In this document: piece after piece, positions 41,467 through 50,634 of the stretch | How positions within the stretch are numbered: the first letter of the stretch is position 1 | Layout: each line of letters begins with the position of its first letter | NCBI GenBank assembly: GCA_024691305.1 | Contig: JAILNS010000015.1 | Coordinates: forward strand, 186,001-250,000 | Direction of reading: 5' to 3' | Source of the DNA: Lachnospiraceae bacterium | GTDB lineage: Bacteria; Bacillota; Clostridia; Lachnospirales; Lachnospiraceae | Length of the DNA: 64,000 bases | Made by a program: the position numbers and the translations under genes | Notes under the pieces: generated by a model | Told to the model about the DNA's origin: nothing | The model's database searches: none | What the model saw: only the letters and a program-made list of their open reading frames with translations

Positions 41467-44400
41467 ATGCCAAAAAGAACAGATATCAACAAGGTACTTA
41501 TTATAGGTTCCGGTCCCATTGTGATCGGTCAGGCCTGTGAGTTTGATTATTCGGGAACTCAGGCCTGTAAAGCGTTAAGAAAACTCGGATATGAGATTGT
41601 ACTGGTCAATTCAAATCCGGCTACGATCATGACCGACCCGGAAACTGCGGATGTAACATATATAGAACCGCTTAATGTTCACAGGCTCGAGCAGATAATC
41701 GCAAAAGAAAGACCTGACGCACTTCTCCCTAATCTTGGCGGCCAATCAGGGTTAAATCTTTGTGCCGAACTAAATAAAGCCGGAATATTGGACAAATATA
41801 ATGTAAAAGTAATAGGTGTTCAGGTTGATGCGATAGAACGCGGAGAGGACAGGATCGAGTTCAAGGAAACAATGAATGAACTTGGAATTGAGATGGCCCG
41901 TTCCCAGGTTGCATATTCAGTCGAAGAAGCACTTTCAATTGCGGAAGAACTCGGATATCCCGTAGTACTTCGCCCCGCTTATACAATGGGCGGCGCAGGT
42001 GGCGGTCTCGTGTATAACAAGGAAGAACTGCAGACCGTATGCGCAAGAGGTTTACAGGCGTCTATCGTAGGACAGGTTCTTGTTGAAGAGTCGATCATTG
42101 GCTGGGAAGAACTTGAACTTGAGGTTGTCAGGGATTCTGAAGGCAATATGATCACCGTATGCTTTATCGAAAACATCGACCCTATGGGAGTTCATACCGG
42201 TGATTCTTTCTGTGCTGCTCCCATGCTTACCATTTCCAAAGAAGTTATGGACAGATTACAGGAACAGGCATATAAGATCGTAGACCGCGTTCAGGTAATC
42301 GGCGGTACCAATGTTCAGTTTGCCCACGATCCGGTATCAGACAGGATCATAGTTATAGAGATAAATCCCAGAACATCCCGTTCGTCTGCCCTTGCAAGCA
42401 AGGCTACCGGTTTCCCGATCGCACTTGTTTCCGCATATCTTGCCTGCGGTCTTACACTTAAGGATATTACCTGCGGTAAATACGGTACTCTCGATAAGTA
42501 TGTTCCCGACGGGGATTATGTTGTTATCAAGTTTGCAAGATGGGCTTTTGAAAAATTCAAAGGTGTAGAAGATAAACTCGGTACTCAGATGAGAGCGGTC
42601 GGAGAAGTAATGAGTATCGGAAAAACATATAAGGAAGCGTTCCAGAAAGCCATAAGATCTCTTGAAACCGGAAGATACGGGCTTGGACATGCTAAAGGTT
42701 TCGATAAGATGTCAAAGAGTGATCTTTTGAAGAGACTCTCAACACCTTCAAGCGAAAGACATTTTATCATGTATGAAGCTCTTCGTGCCGGCGCTACTGT
42801 AGATGAGATCTATGAGCTTACAAGGGTTAAAAAGTATTTTATCGAACAGATGAAAGAACTCGTTGAGGAAGAAGAAGAACTCGCCAAAGGCAAAGGAGCA
42901 CTTCCTTCCGATGATAAGCTTAAGTCAGCAAAGAAGAACGGCTTTTCAGATAAATATTTAAGTCAGATCCTTGAGATACCCGAAGCCGATATCAGAAACA
43001 GAAGGCTTGAACTTGGTATCAAACAGGTGTGGGAAGGTGTTCATGTCAGCGGTACCGAAGATAGCGCATATTATTACTCTACTTACAGCGGTGAAGACAA
43101 GGATCCTGTATCCGACAATAAAAAGATAATGATCCTGGGCGGTGGCCCTAACCGTATAGGTCAGGGTATTGAATTTGATTATTGCTGTGTTCATGCTGCG
43201 CTTGCTCTTAAGAAACTCGGATTTGAAACTATCATAGTAAACTGTAATCCCGAAACCGTATCAACCGACTATGATACCTCGGATAAACTTTATTTTGAGC
43301 CTCTTACACTTGAAGATGTATTAAGCATCTATAACAAGGAAAAACCTCTTGGTGTGATCGCTCAGTTTGGCGGACAGACTCCCCTTAATCTTGCCGGAGA
43401 ACTTGAAGCAAACGGGGTAAAGATATTAGGAACACCTCCTTCTGTGATCGATCTTGCCGAAGACAGAGATCAGTTTAGAGCCATGATGGACAAACTCGGA
43501 ATTCCTATGCCCGAATCGGGGATGGCTACTACGGTTGAGGAAGCTATTGAAATCGCTAACCGTATAGGATATCCCGTAATGGTTCGCCCTTCCTATGTTC
43601 TTGGCGGCCGAGGTATGGAAGTTGTATATGATGATGATGCAATGTCCGATTATATGCAGGCTGCAGTCGGAGTTACACCTGACAGACCGATCCTGATCGA
43701 CCGATTCTTAAATCACGCACTTGAATGTGAATCAGATGCGATCAGTGACGGTACACATGCCTTTGTTCCCGCTGTTATGGAACATATAGAGTTAGCCGGA
43801 GTTCACTCGGGCGACTCTGCATGTATCATTCCCTCGGTGCATATATCGCCCGAAAATGTTGAGACCATCAAGGAATATACCAGAAAGATCGCCGAAGAGA
43901 TGCATGTCGAAGGTCTAATGAATATGCAGTATGCAATAGAAAACGGTAAGGTTTTCGTTCTGGAAGCAAATCCCAGAGCCAGTCGTACTGTACCGCTTGT
44001 TTCCAAGGTATGTAACGTGAGGATGGTACCTATCGCCACAGATATCATAACTTCACATATAACGGGAAGACCTTCACCGGTACCTGCATTAAAAGAACAG
44101 AATATACCTTATTACGGTGTCAAAGAAGCAGCATTTCCGTTTAATATGTTCCAGGAAGTTGATCCGGTTCTCGGACCTGAAATGCGTTCTACAGGAGAAG
44201 TTCTTGGCTTGAGTCATTCGTACGGTGAAGCTTACTTCAAGGCACAGGAAGGAGTGCAGTCGCCTCTTCCTACACAGGGAACTGTACTTATCTCCGTTAA
44301 CCGTAAGGACAAGGATGAAGTCGTTGAAGTTGCCAGAATGTTCTGTGAAGACGGATTTAATATCGTAGCTACAGAGGGTACCTGCAATCTTATCAAAGAA

Positions 44401-44682
44401 GCCGGGATTCCGGTAAACAAGGTCAATAAGCTGTATGAGGGCAGACCGAATGTTCTTGATGCCATAACCAACGGTGATATAGATCTTGTCATCAATTCAC
44501 CCGTAGGCAAGGACAGTGTACATGATGACAGCTATTTAAGAAAAGCAGCTATCAAAGCCCGTGTTCCTTATATAACTACGATCGCTGCGGCTAAAGCTAC
44601 CGCAGACGGGATCAGATATGTTAAAACCCATGATGCCGGTGAGATAAAATCATTACAGGCATTCCATGAAGAGATAAAGTAA
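41467..44682 (+). CDS. carB: Carbamoyl-phosphate synthase large subunit
   Basis: Makes carbamoyl phosphate from bicarbonate, ammonia (from glutamine by CarA) and two ATP, for pyrimidine and arginine synthesis. The 1071 residues are full length. Two homologous synthetase halves are visible, each with a preATP-grasp start (KVLIIGSGPIVIGQACEFDY and KIMILGGGPNRIGQGIEFDY). Each is followed by an ATP-grasp domain (PVVLRPAYTMGGAGGG and PVMVRPSYVLGGRGMEVVYD). The MGS-like allosteric domain occupies about residues 940-1071 (VARMFCEDGFNIVATEGTCN). carA is not adjacent on either side, so the small subunit must be elsewhere. Confidence 0.97.
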   Translation: MPKRTDINKVLIIGSGPIVIGQACEFDYSGTQACKALRKLGYEIVLVNSNPATIMTDPETADVTYIEPLNVHRLEQIIAKERPDALLPNLGGQSGLNLCAELNKAGILDKYNVKVIGVQVDAIERGEDRIEFKETMNELGIEMARSQVAYSVEEALSIAEELGYPVVLRPAYTMGGAGGGLVYNKEELQTVCARGLQASIVGQVLVEESIIGWEELELEVVRDSEGNMITVCFIENIDPMGVHTGDSFCAAPMLTISKEVMDRLQEQAYKIVDRVQVIGGTNVQFAHDPVSDRIIVIEINPRTSRSSALASKATGFPIALVSAYLACGLTLKDITCGKYGTLDKYVPDGDYVVIKFARWAFEKFKGVEDKLGTQMRAVGEVMSIGKTYKEAFQKAIRSLETGRYGLGHAKGFDKMSKSDLLKRLSTPSSERHFIMYEALRAGATVDEIYELTRVKKYFIEQMKELVEEEEELAKGKGALPSDDKLKSAKKNGFSDKYLSQILEIPEADIRNRRLELGIKQVWEGVHVSGTEDSAYYYSTYSGEDKDPVSDNKKIMILGGGPNRIGQGIEFDYCCVHAALALKKLGFETIIVNCNPETVSTDYDTSDKLYFEPLTLEDVLSIYNKEKPLGVIAQFGGQTPLNLAGELEANGVKILGTPPSVIDLAEDRDQFRAMMDKLGIPMPESGMATTVEEAIEIANRIGYPVMVRPSYVLGGRGMEVVYDDDAMSDYMQAAVGVTPDRPILIDRFLNHALECESDAISDGTHAFVPAVMEHIELAGVHSGDSACIIPSVHISPENVETIKEYTRKIAEEMHVEGLMNMQYAIENGKVFVLEANPRASRTVPLVSKVCNVRMVPIATDIITSHITGRPSPVPALKEQNIPYYGVKEAAFPFNMFQEVDPVLGPEMRSTGEVLGLSHSYGEAYFKAQEGVQSPLPTQGTVLISVNRKDKDEVVEVARMFCEDGFNIVATEGTCNLIKEAGIPVNKVNKLYEGRPNVLDAITNGDIDLVINSPVGKDSVHDDSYLRKAAIKARVPYITTIAAAKATADGIRYVKTHDAGEIKSLQAFHEEIK

Positions 44683-44692
44683 CGGAGGAATA

Positions 44693-46615
44693 ATGGCTAA
44701 AGTTGATTCATATGATGCGTCATCGATCCATGTATTAGAGGGACTTGAAGCGGTAAGAGTACGTCCCGGTATGTATATCGGTTCTGTATCGACCAAAGGT
44801 TTAAATCATCTTATATATGAGATCGTTGATAACTCCGTTGATGAACATCTTGCCGGACACTGCAGTGAAATACGTGTCACTTTGGAGGCAGACGGTTCTG
44901 CTACGGTGGAGGATAACGGACGAGGCATCCCGGTAGGCATGCATGAAAAAGGCATGTCCGCGGAACGCCTTGTTTTTACTACGCTTCATGCAGGCGGAAA
45001 ATTCGATAACGAAGCATATAAGACAAGCGGTGGCCTTCATGGTGTCGGTTCTTCCGTAGTCAATGCTTTATCAGAGTATCTTACCGTTGAGGTAAAGACA
45101 GGTGGGTTTATATACAGGGATTCTTATGCCAGGGGTATACCGACCACGGAACTTGTAAATGGTCTTTTGCCTGTAGTAGGTAAGACGAGATCGACAGGAA
45201 CCAAGGTAAACTTTCTTCCTGATGCAACTATCTTCGATAAGACCCGGTTTAAGGAAGATGATGTAAAAAGCCGTATGCATGAGACTGCATACTTAAATCC
45301 CGAACTTACGATAATCTTTGAAGATAAGCGTAAAGAAGAGATCGAACATATAGAATTTCATGAACCGGACGGACTTGTAGGCTTTGTAAGTGAGATAAAC
45401 AAAACCGGCGAAGCATTACATGAACCTGTATATATAAAAGGTGAGAGCGAAGGTATAGAAGTAGAGGTCGCTTTCCAGTATGTAAATGAGTTCCATGAAG
45501 ATGTACTGGGCTTTTGTAACAATATTTACAATTCCGAAGGCGGTACACATTTAACCGGTTTTAAGCAGGTATTTACTACCGTTATAAACAACTATGCGAG
45601 ATCTCTTGGAAATCTAAAGGAAAAAGATGCCAATTTTACCGGTGCAGATGTCAGAAACGGTATGACAGCCATAGTTTCCATCAAACATCCCGATCCCAGA
45701 TTTGAAGGACAGACCAAGACCAAACTGGATAATCAGGATGCCGCAAAGGTGGTTTCAAAGGTTGTCGGAGATGAAGTCATAAGATATTTTGACAGGAATC
45801 TTGAAGTCTTAAAATCTATCATTGGTTGTGCCGAAAAATCCGCAAAGATCAGGAAATCCGAAGAAAAAGCCAAGACAAATATGCTCTCAAAGCAGAAGTT
45901 TTCTTTTGATTCAAACGGCAAACTTGCAAACTGCGAATCGAAGGATGCTTCTAAGTGTGAGATCTTCATAGTAGAGGGTGATTCCGCGGGCGGAAGTGCC
46001 AAAATGGCAAGAAACAGAATGTATCAGGCCATACTTCCGATCAGAGGAAAGATCTTAAATGTCGAGAAGGCATCCATGGACAAGGTGCTTGCAAATGCCG
46101 AGATCAAAACCATGATAAATGCTTTCGGATGTGGATTTTCCGAAGGCTATGGCAATGATTTTGATATAACCAGACTTCGTTATGACAAGATCATAATCAT
46201 GGCGGATGCGGATGTGGACGGTGCTCATATCGCAACGCTCCTTCTTACACTGTTTTACAGATTTATGCCGGAACTTATATATGAAGGACATATATTTGTT
46301 GCAATGCCTCCGCTATATAAGGCTATTCCTTCACGAGGCGAGGAAGAGTATCTGTATGATGATGCGGCACTCGAGAAATACAGAAAAAATCATAAGGGGC
46401 CTTTCACTTTGCAAAGATATAAAGGTCTTGGCGAAATGGACGCGGAACAATTATGGGAAACAACTCTTGATCCCGAAAGAAGGCTGCTAAGGATGGTTGA
46501 AATAGAAGATGCCCGTATGGCTTCGGAGATAACCGGACTTCTTATGGGCTCTGATGTGGCACCGAGGAAACAGTTTATATATGAGCATGCATCCGATGCT
46601 GATCTTGATGTTTGA
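44693..46615 (+). CDS. parE: Type II DNA topoisomerase subunit B (ParE/GyrB family, probably ParE)
   Basis: ATPase subunit of a type II topoisomerase. The 640 residues contain the GHKL ATPase (IYEIVDNSVDEHLAG, VEDNGRGIP, GGLHGVGSSVVNAL), a transducer domain, and the TOPRIM region (FIVEGDSAGGSAKMARNRMY, IIIMADADVDGAHI). The end, ARKQFI-type 'APRKQFIYEHA', is usual. The usual GyrB/ParE 'AKQGRDR' is changed to AKMARNR here. The partner gene at 46637 lacks a GyrA box, which favours topoisomerase IV, but a second gyrase-like enzyme cannot be excluded. GGAGG lies 5 bases before the ATG, 10 bases after carB. Confidence 0.85.
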   Translation: MAKVDSYDASSIHVLEGLEAVRVRPGMYIGSVSTKGLNHLIYEIVDNSVDEHLAGHCSEIRVTLEADGSATVEDNGRGIPVGMHEKGMSAERLVFTTLHAGGKFDNEAYKTSGGLHGVGSSVVNALSEYLTVEVKTGGFIYRDSYARGIPTTELVNGLLPVVGKTRSTGTKVNFLPDATIFDKTRFKEDDVKSRMHETAYLNPELTIIFEDKRKEEIEHIEFHEPDGLVGFVSEINKTGEALHEPVYIKGESEGIEVEVAFQYVNEFHEDVLGFCNNIYNSEGGTHLTGFKQVFTTVINNYARSLGNLKEKDANFTGADVRNGMTAIVSIKHPDPRFEGQTKTKLDNQDAAKVVSKVVGDEVIRYFDRNLEVLKSIIGCAEKSAKIRKSEEKAKTNMLSKQKFSFDSNGKLANCESKDASKCEIFIVEGDSAGGSAKMARNRMYQAILPIRGKILNVEKASMDKVLANAEIKTMINAFGCGFSEGYGNDFDITRLRYDKIIIMADADVDGAHIATLLLTLFYRFMPELIYEGHIFVAMPPLYKAIPSRGEEEYLYDDAALEKYRKNHKGPFTLQRYKGLGEMDAEQLWETTLDPERRLLRMVEIEDARMASEITGLLMGSDVAPRKQFIYEHASDADLDV

Positions 46616-46636
46616 TACGAGATTTAAGGAATAAGA

Positions 46637-48883
46637 ATGAATACGTCTATAGACAGAATATTAAAAACAGAATTCTCCGAAATAATGGAGAAGAATTATA
46701 TAGATTATGCAATGAGTGTCATAATCGCACGTGCACTTCCCGATGTACGTGACGGGCTTAAACCCGTACAGAGAAGAACACTGTATGATATGTATGAACT
46801 CGGGATACGTTCAGACAAACCCTATCGTAAATCAGCTCGTATAGTCGGAGATACGATGGGTAAATACCATCCCCACGGTGACAGTTCAATCTATGATGCT
46901 CTCGTTGTTATGAGCCAGGAATTTAAAAAGGGACTTCCGCTTGTGGACGGACACGGTAACTTCGGTAATATCGAAGGAGACGGTGCCGCTGCGATGAGGT
47001 ATACGGAGGCAAGACTCGAAAAAATAACAGAAGAGGCATTTCTTGGAGATCTTGACAAGGATGTCGTTGATTTTATGCCTAACTTCGATGAAACCGAGAA
47101 AGAGCCTACGGTTCTTCCGGTGCGTATTCCCAATTTCCTTGTAAACGGATCCGAAGGTATAGCCGTAGGAATGGCCACATCCACTCCTCCTCATAATCTT
47201 GGAGAAGTTATAGATGCGACCAAAGCATATATGAACGATCCGGAACTTTCCACAGCTCAGCTTATGCGTTATATCAAAGGGCCTGATTTTCCCACCGGCG
47301 GTATAGTCATAAACAAGGATGAGTTAAAAGGAATTTATGAGACCGGAACAGGCAAGATCAGGATCAGAGGTAAGATCGAGGAAGAAAAAGTAAAAGGCGG
47401 TAAGGTCAATCTTGTTATCACCGAGATCCCTTATCCCATGATCGGTATGAATATCGGCAAATTCCTGTTAGATGTGGCGGATCTTGTCGAATCAAGAAAG
47501 ACTACAGATATTGTAGATATCTCAAACCAGTCCTCCAAAGAAGGCATAAGGATAGTTCTTGAACTGAAAAAAGATGCCGACATCGAAAACTTAAAGAATC
47601 TTTTGTACAAAAAGACAAGGCTTGAAGATACTTTTGGCGTAAATATGCTTGCCATATATAACGGACGACCGGAAACCATGGGACTTAAGGCAATCCTTAA
47701 GGCAAGTGTTGATTTTCAGATCGAAGTTGCAACGCGTAAATATAACACTTTACTTAATAAGGAACTTGAGAAAAGAGAGATCCAGGAAGGTCTTATCAAA
47801 GCCTGCAATGTTATCGATCTTGTTATCGAAATCTTAAGAGGTTCCAAAGACAGGGCTATGGCCAAAAGATGTCTGGTGGAGGGCGATACCACGGGGATCA
47901 AGTTTAAATCAAGAGAATCACAGGGAATGGCAGCACAGCTCATGTTCACTGATAAACAGGCCAATGCCATCCTTGAGATGCGTTTGTACAAACTCATCGG
48001 ATTAGAACTGGAAGCCTTGATAAAAGAGCATGATGAAACCGTAGCCAATATTTATAAATACGAAGATATTCTCGAGAGCCGTGACTCCATGATGCAGGTT
48101 CTTATAAACGACCTTGATGAGTATAAGAAAAAGTATGCCAGAAAAAGACGTACCGAGATAACAAATGCGGAAGAAGCGGTATATGTTGAAAAAGAAGCAG
48201 AAGAGATGGAAGTTTACTTCCTTATGGACCGTTTCGGTTATGCAAGGATAATAGATACTGCCACCTTCGACAGAAATAAAGAAACTGCTTTGGAAGAAAA
48301 CCGATTTGTGTTTAAGTGTAAAAATACAGGTAAAATAGTGGTATTTACCAATACCGGCCAGTTACACAGTATCAAGGTTAAGGATCTTCCGTTCGGAAAG
48401 TTCAGGGATAAGGGTGTACCGATAGATAATGTCAGCAATTTTAAAGCTGATTCCGAATATATCGTATATGCCGCTTCTCAATCTGATCTTAATCTGTACA
48501 GGCTTGTTTTTGTAACCGCCAAGAGTATGTGCAAGATCGTAAGCGGCGGAGAGTTTGATGTTTCCAAACGAACCGTGGCGGCCACGAATCTCATGGAAGG
48601 TGATGAACTTATAAGCGTTATCAAATTTGTTGATCTTAAGAACATCATATTCCAGACTAAGGATGGATATTTCCTGAGATTTGATCCCGAAACCATACCT
48701 GAGAAGAAGAAGACCGCAGTCGGAGTAAGAGGTATGAAACTGGGTGCCGGTGATGTTATCGAAAATGTATATTATACCCGGATCGGACAGGAAGTTACGA
48801 TAGAATATAACGGAAAAGACATAGATCTTTTAAAATTAAAAGCAGGAAGCAGAGACACCAAGGGTACGAAGGTACGTACCTAG
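46637..48883 (+). CDS. parC: Type II DNA topoisomerase subunit A (ParC/GyrA family, probably ParC)
   Basis: DNA cleavage subunit of 748 residues that pairs with the product of the preceding gene. The N-terminal core has YAMSVIIARALPDVRDGLKP, KYHPHGDSSIYDALV and AAAMRYTEARL, with the conserved catalytic tyrosine. The coiled-coil neck and QANAILEMRLYKLIGLE follow. The C-terminal beta-pinwheel (about residues 505-748) is shorter than in gyrase, and its start (EEAVYVEKEAEEMEVYFLMD) lacks the QRRGGKG GyrA box; only a degenerate GVRGMKLGAGD occurs near the end. That pattern fits ParC better. It is 21 bases after the B-subunit gene. Confidence 0.85.
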   Translation: MNTSIDRILKTEFSEIMEKNYIDYAMSVIIARALPDVRDGLKPVQRRTLYDMYELGIRSDKPYRKSARIVGDTMGKYHPHGDSSIYDALVVMSQEFKKGLPLVDGHGNFGNIEGDGAAAMRYTEARLEKITEEAFLGDLDKDVVDFMPNFDETEKEPTVLPVRIPNFLVNGSEGIAVGMATSTPPHNLGEVIDATKAYMNDPELSTAQLMRYIKGPDFPTGGIVINKDELKGIYETGTGKIRIRGKIEEEKVKGGKVNLVITEIPYPMIGMNIGKFLLDVADLVESRKTTDIVDISNQSSKEGIRIVLELKKDADIENLKNLLYKKTRLEDTFGVNMLAIYNGRPETMGLKAILKASVDFQIEVATRKYNTLLNKELEKREIQEGLIKACNVIDLVIEILRGSKDRAMAKRCLVEGDTTGIKFKSRESQGMAAQLMFTDKQANAILEMRLYKLIGLELEALIKEHDETVANIYKYEDILESRDSMMQVLINDLDEYKKKYARKRRTEITNAEEAVYVEKEAEEMEVYFLMDRFGYARIIDTATFDRNKETALEENRFVFKCKNTGKIVVFTNTGQLHSIKVKDLPFGKFRDKGVPIDNVSNFKADSEYIVYAASQSDLNLYRLVFVTAKSMCKIVSGGEFDVSKRTVAATNLMEGDELISVIKFVDLKNIIFQTKDGYFLRFDPETIPEKKKTAVGVRGMKLGAGDVIENVYYTRIGQEVTIEYNGKDIDLLKLKAGSRDTKGTKVRT

Positions 48884-48895
48884 TCAGGATTTATT

Positions 48896-49444
48896 ATGAG
48901 AGTGATCGCAGGAACCGCAAGGAGTATGCCTCTAAAAACTCCCAGAGGGACAGATACAAGGCCTACTACAGACAGGATAAAAGAAACACTGTTTAATATG
49001 TTACAGTCATATATTCCTGACGGTATATTCGTGGATGTATACTGCGGAAGCGGTGGTATCGGGATTGAAGCTTTAAGCAGGGGTGCAGAACATGCTTATT
49101 TTATTGACAATGATTCAGAGTCTATAAAATGTATCAATGAGAACCTTCATTTTACCAAACTTGAAGATAAAGCCACCGTACTTAAGCAGGATGCTTTTAA
49201 TGCACTTGGCCTCATACATGAGAAGAGTGTGGATGTCATATTTGCGGATCCGCCTTATGAGGCAGGATTTGAAACGGGACTCGTGAGTGTGCTTTCACAT
49301 ATGAAATATGTTGATGAAGATACCATTATCATAATAGAAGCTCTTAAGGATACGGATTTTTCTTTTGCATCGGAATACGGATTTGATATACTGAAAGAGA
49401 AATGTTATAAGACCAACAAACATGTATGGCTTAGAAAATCTTAA
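48896..49444 (+). CDS. rsmD: 16S rRNA (guanine966-N2)-methyltransferase
   Basis: SAM-dependent methyltransferase acting on the small ribosomal subunit. The 182 residues match Rsm[21 protein letters not shown] and [15 protein letters not shown] form the N-terminal signature. [20 protein letters not shown] is the SAM-binding loop, and [11 protein letters not shown] is the NPPY-type catalytic motif. AGGA lies 7 bases upstream of the ATG. It is followed by coaD, the common pairing in Firmicutes. Confidence 0.96.
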   Translation: MRVIAGTARSMPLKTPRGTDTRPTTDRIKETLFNMLQSYIPDGIFVDVYCGSGGIGIEALSRGAEHAYFIDNDSESIKCINENLHFTKLEDKATVLKQDAFNALGLIHEKSVDVIFADPPYEAGFETGLVSVLSHMKYVDEDTIIIIEALKDTDFSFASEYGFDILKEKCYKTNKHVWLRKS

Positions 49445-49470
49445 ACTTATTGCTGCATAAGGAGAAAAAT

Positions 49471-49959
49471 ATGAAGGCTGCTATCTATCCGGGAAGCTTT
49501 GATCCTGTAACTTTCGGGCATTTGGATATAATACACAGAGCTGCAGATATCTTTGATGAGCTCTATGTAAGCGTCCTCAATAATTCAAGTAAGACATCGT
49601 TGTTTTCTATTGATGAACGTGTTAATATGTTAAAGGAAGTTACGGCTGATCTGCCCAATGTGCATATTGAAACGTTCAGCGGACTTACACTTCAATATGC
49701 TCTGGATAAGGATGTACATGTTCTTATCAGAGGCCTTAGAGCTGTTACCGATTTTGAATATGAACTGCAGATAGCGCAGACGAACCGCAAGTTTTCGGAT
49801 GACAAAGTAGATACGATGTTTTTGACTACCAGTCTTGAATATGCGTATTTAAGCAGTTCCATAGTCAAAGAGATAGCAAGTTATGGAGGGGACATTTCAA
49901 TGAGTGTTCCTCAGGCTGTTGCAGACAGAGTTTATGAAAAATATGGAATCATTAAGTGA
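49471..49959 (+). CDS. coaD: Pantetheine-phosphate adenylyltransferase
   Basis: Fourth step of coenzyme A synthesis, joining AMP from ATP to 4'-phosphopantetheine. 162 residues from the ATG at 49471, which has AGGAG 7 bases upstream; the ATG at 49450 is rejected. The nucleotidyltransferase motifs are [17 protein letters not shown] (an HxGH variant, TFGH) and [17 protein letters not shown] (the SSS-x-x-[KR] motif). [20 protein letters not shown] is highly characteristic of CoaD. Confidence 0.97.
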   Translation: MKAAIYPGSFDPVTFGHLDIIHRAADIFDELYVSVLNNSSKTSLFSIDERVNMLKEVTADLPNVHIETFSGLTLQYALDKDVHVLIRGLRAVTDFEYELQIAQTNRKFSDDKVDTMFLTTSLEYAYLSSSIVKEIASYGGDISMSVPQAVADRVYEKYGIIK

Positions 49960-49974
49960 TAGGAGTCACATACG

Positions 49975-50592
49975 ATGAGCAGTAAGATTGAACAATTGAT
50001 CGAAGAAATGGAAGATTTTATTGATGGCTGCAAATATCAGCCCCTTTCTAAGATCAATATCATTGTAAATAAAGAAGAAATAGACGAGTATCTACGGGAA
50101 CTTCGTAACAAAACTCCCGAAGAGATCAAACAGTATCAAAAGGTTATTTCCCAGAGAGAGGAAATACTTAATACTGCCCGTGAGAGAGCCAATAAACTGT
50201 TAGAGGACGCTGCGGCTCAGACTAATCAGCTTATTAATGAACACGAGATCATGCAACAGGCATATGCTCAGGCACATGAGGTGGTTACACTCGCATCTGA
50301 GCAGGCTCAGCAGATTCTTGATAATGCTGCCATGGAAGCAAACAGTGTTAGAGATGCCGCTATTCAGTATCTCGATGATATGCTTGTGCATCTCGATAAC
50401 CTTATGACTGCTACCATGAATACGACTACGGCACATTATGAAAGCTTCATGAAATCTATCGCCAGCTATCACGACGTAGTTACTTCAAACAGAGTGGAGC
50501 TTCATCCTGATGCGGATATAATGCAGGATGTGTCCAATATCAATGCGAATATCCATGCAGACAATTTACATTCTGATGGTGATGACCAATAA
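49975..50592 (+). CDS. Coiled-coil protein of unknown function following coaD
   Basis: 205 residues, soluble, with no signal peptide or catalytic motif. Residues 40-150 are predicted helices rich in Ala, Glu and Gln (REEILNTARERANKLLEDAA, QTNQLINEHEIMQQAYAQAH, EQAQQILDNAAMEANSVRDA). This pattern resembles ATP synthase b subunits and DivIVA-type coiled coils. Proteins of this type follow coaD in other Clostridia. The gene starts 15 bases after coaD and ends in a strong terminator. A structural or cell-division role is possible but unproven. Confidence 0.65.
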   Translation: MSSKIEQLIEEMEDFIDGCKYQPLSKINIIVNKEEIDEYLRELRNKTPEEIKQYQKVISQREEILNTARERANKLLEDAAAQTNQLINEHEIMQQAYAQAHEVVTLASEQAQQILDNAAMEANSVRDAAIQYLDDMLVHLDNLMTATMNTTTAHYESFMKSIASYHDVVTSNRVELHPDADIMQDVSNINANIHADNLHSDGDDQ

Positions 50593-50602
50593 AGATATTT
50601 GG

Positions 50603-50630
50603 CGGCTCCTTAATAGGAGCCGTTTTTTTA
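50603..50630 (+). terminator. Rho-independent terminator after the rsmD-coaD unit
   Basis: CGGCTCC (50603-50609), loop TTAATA, GGAGCCG (50616-50622), then seven T. It is the clearest terminator in the window. The next gene starts at 50635, only a few bases after the T-run. Confidence 0.92.
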
Positions 50631-50634
50631 TTTA

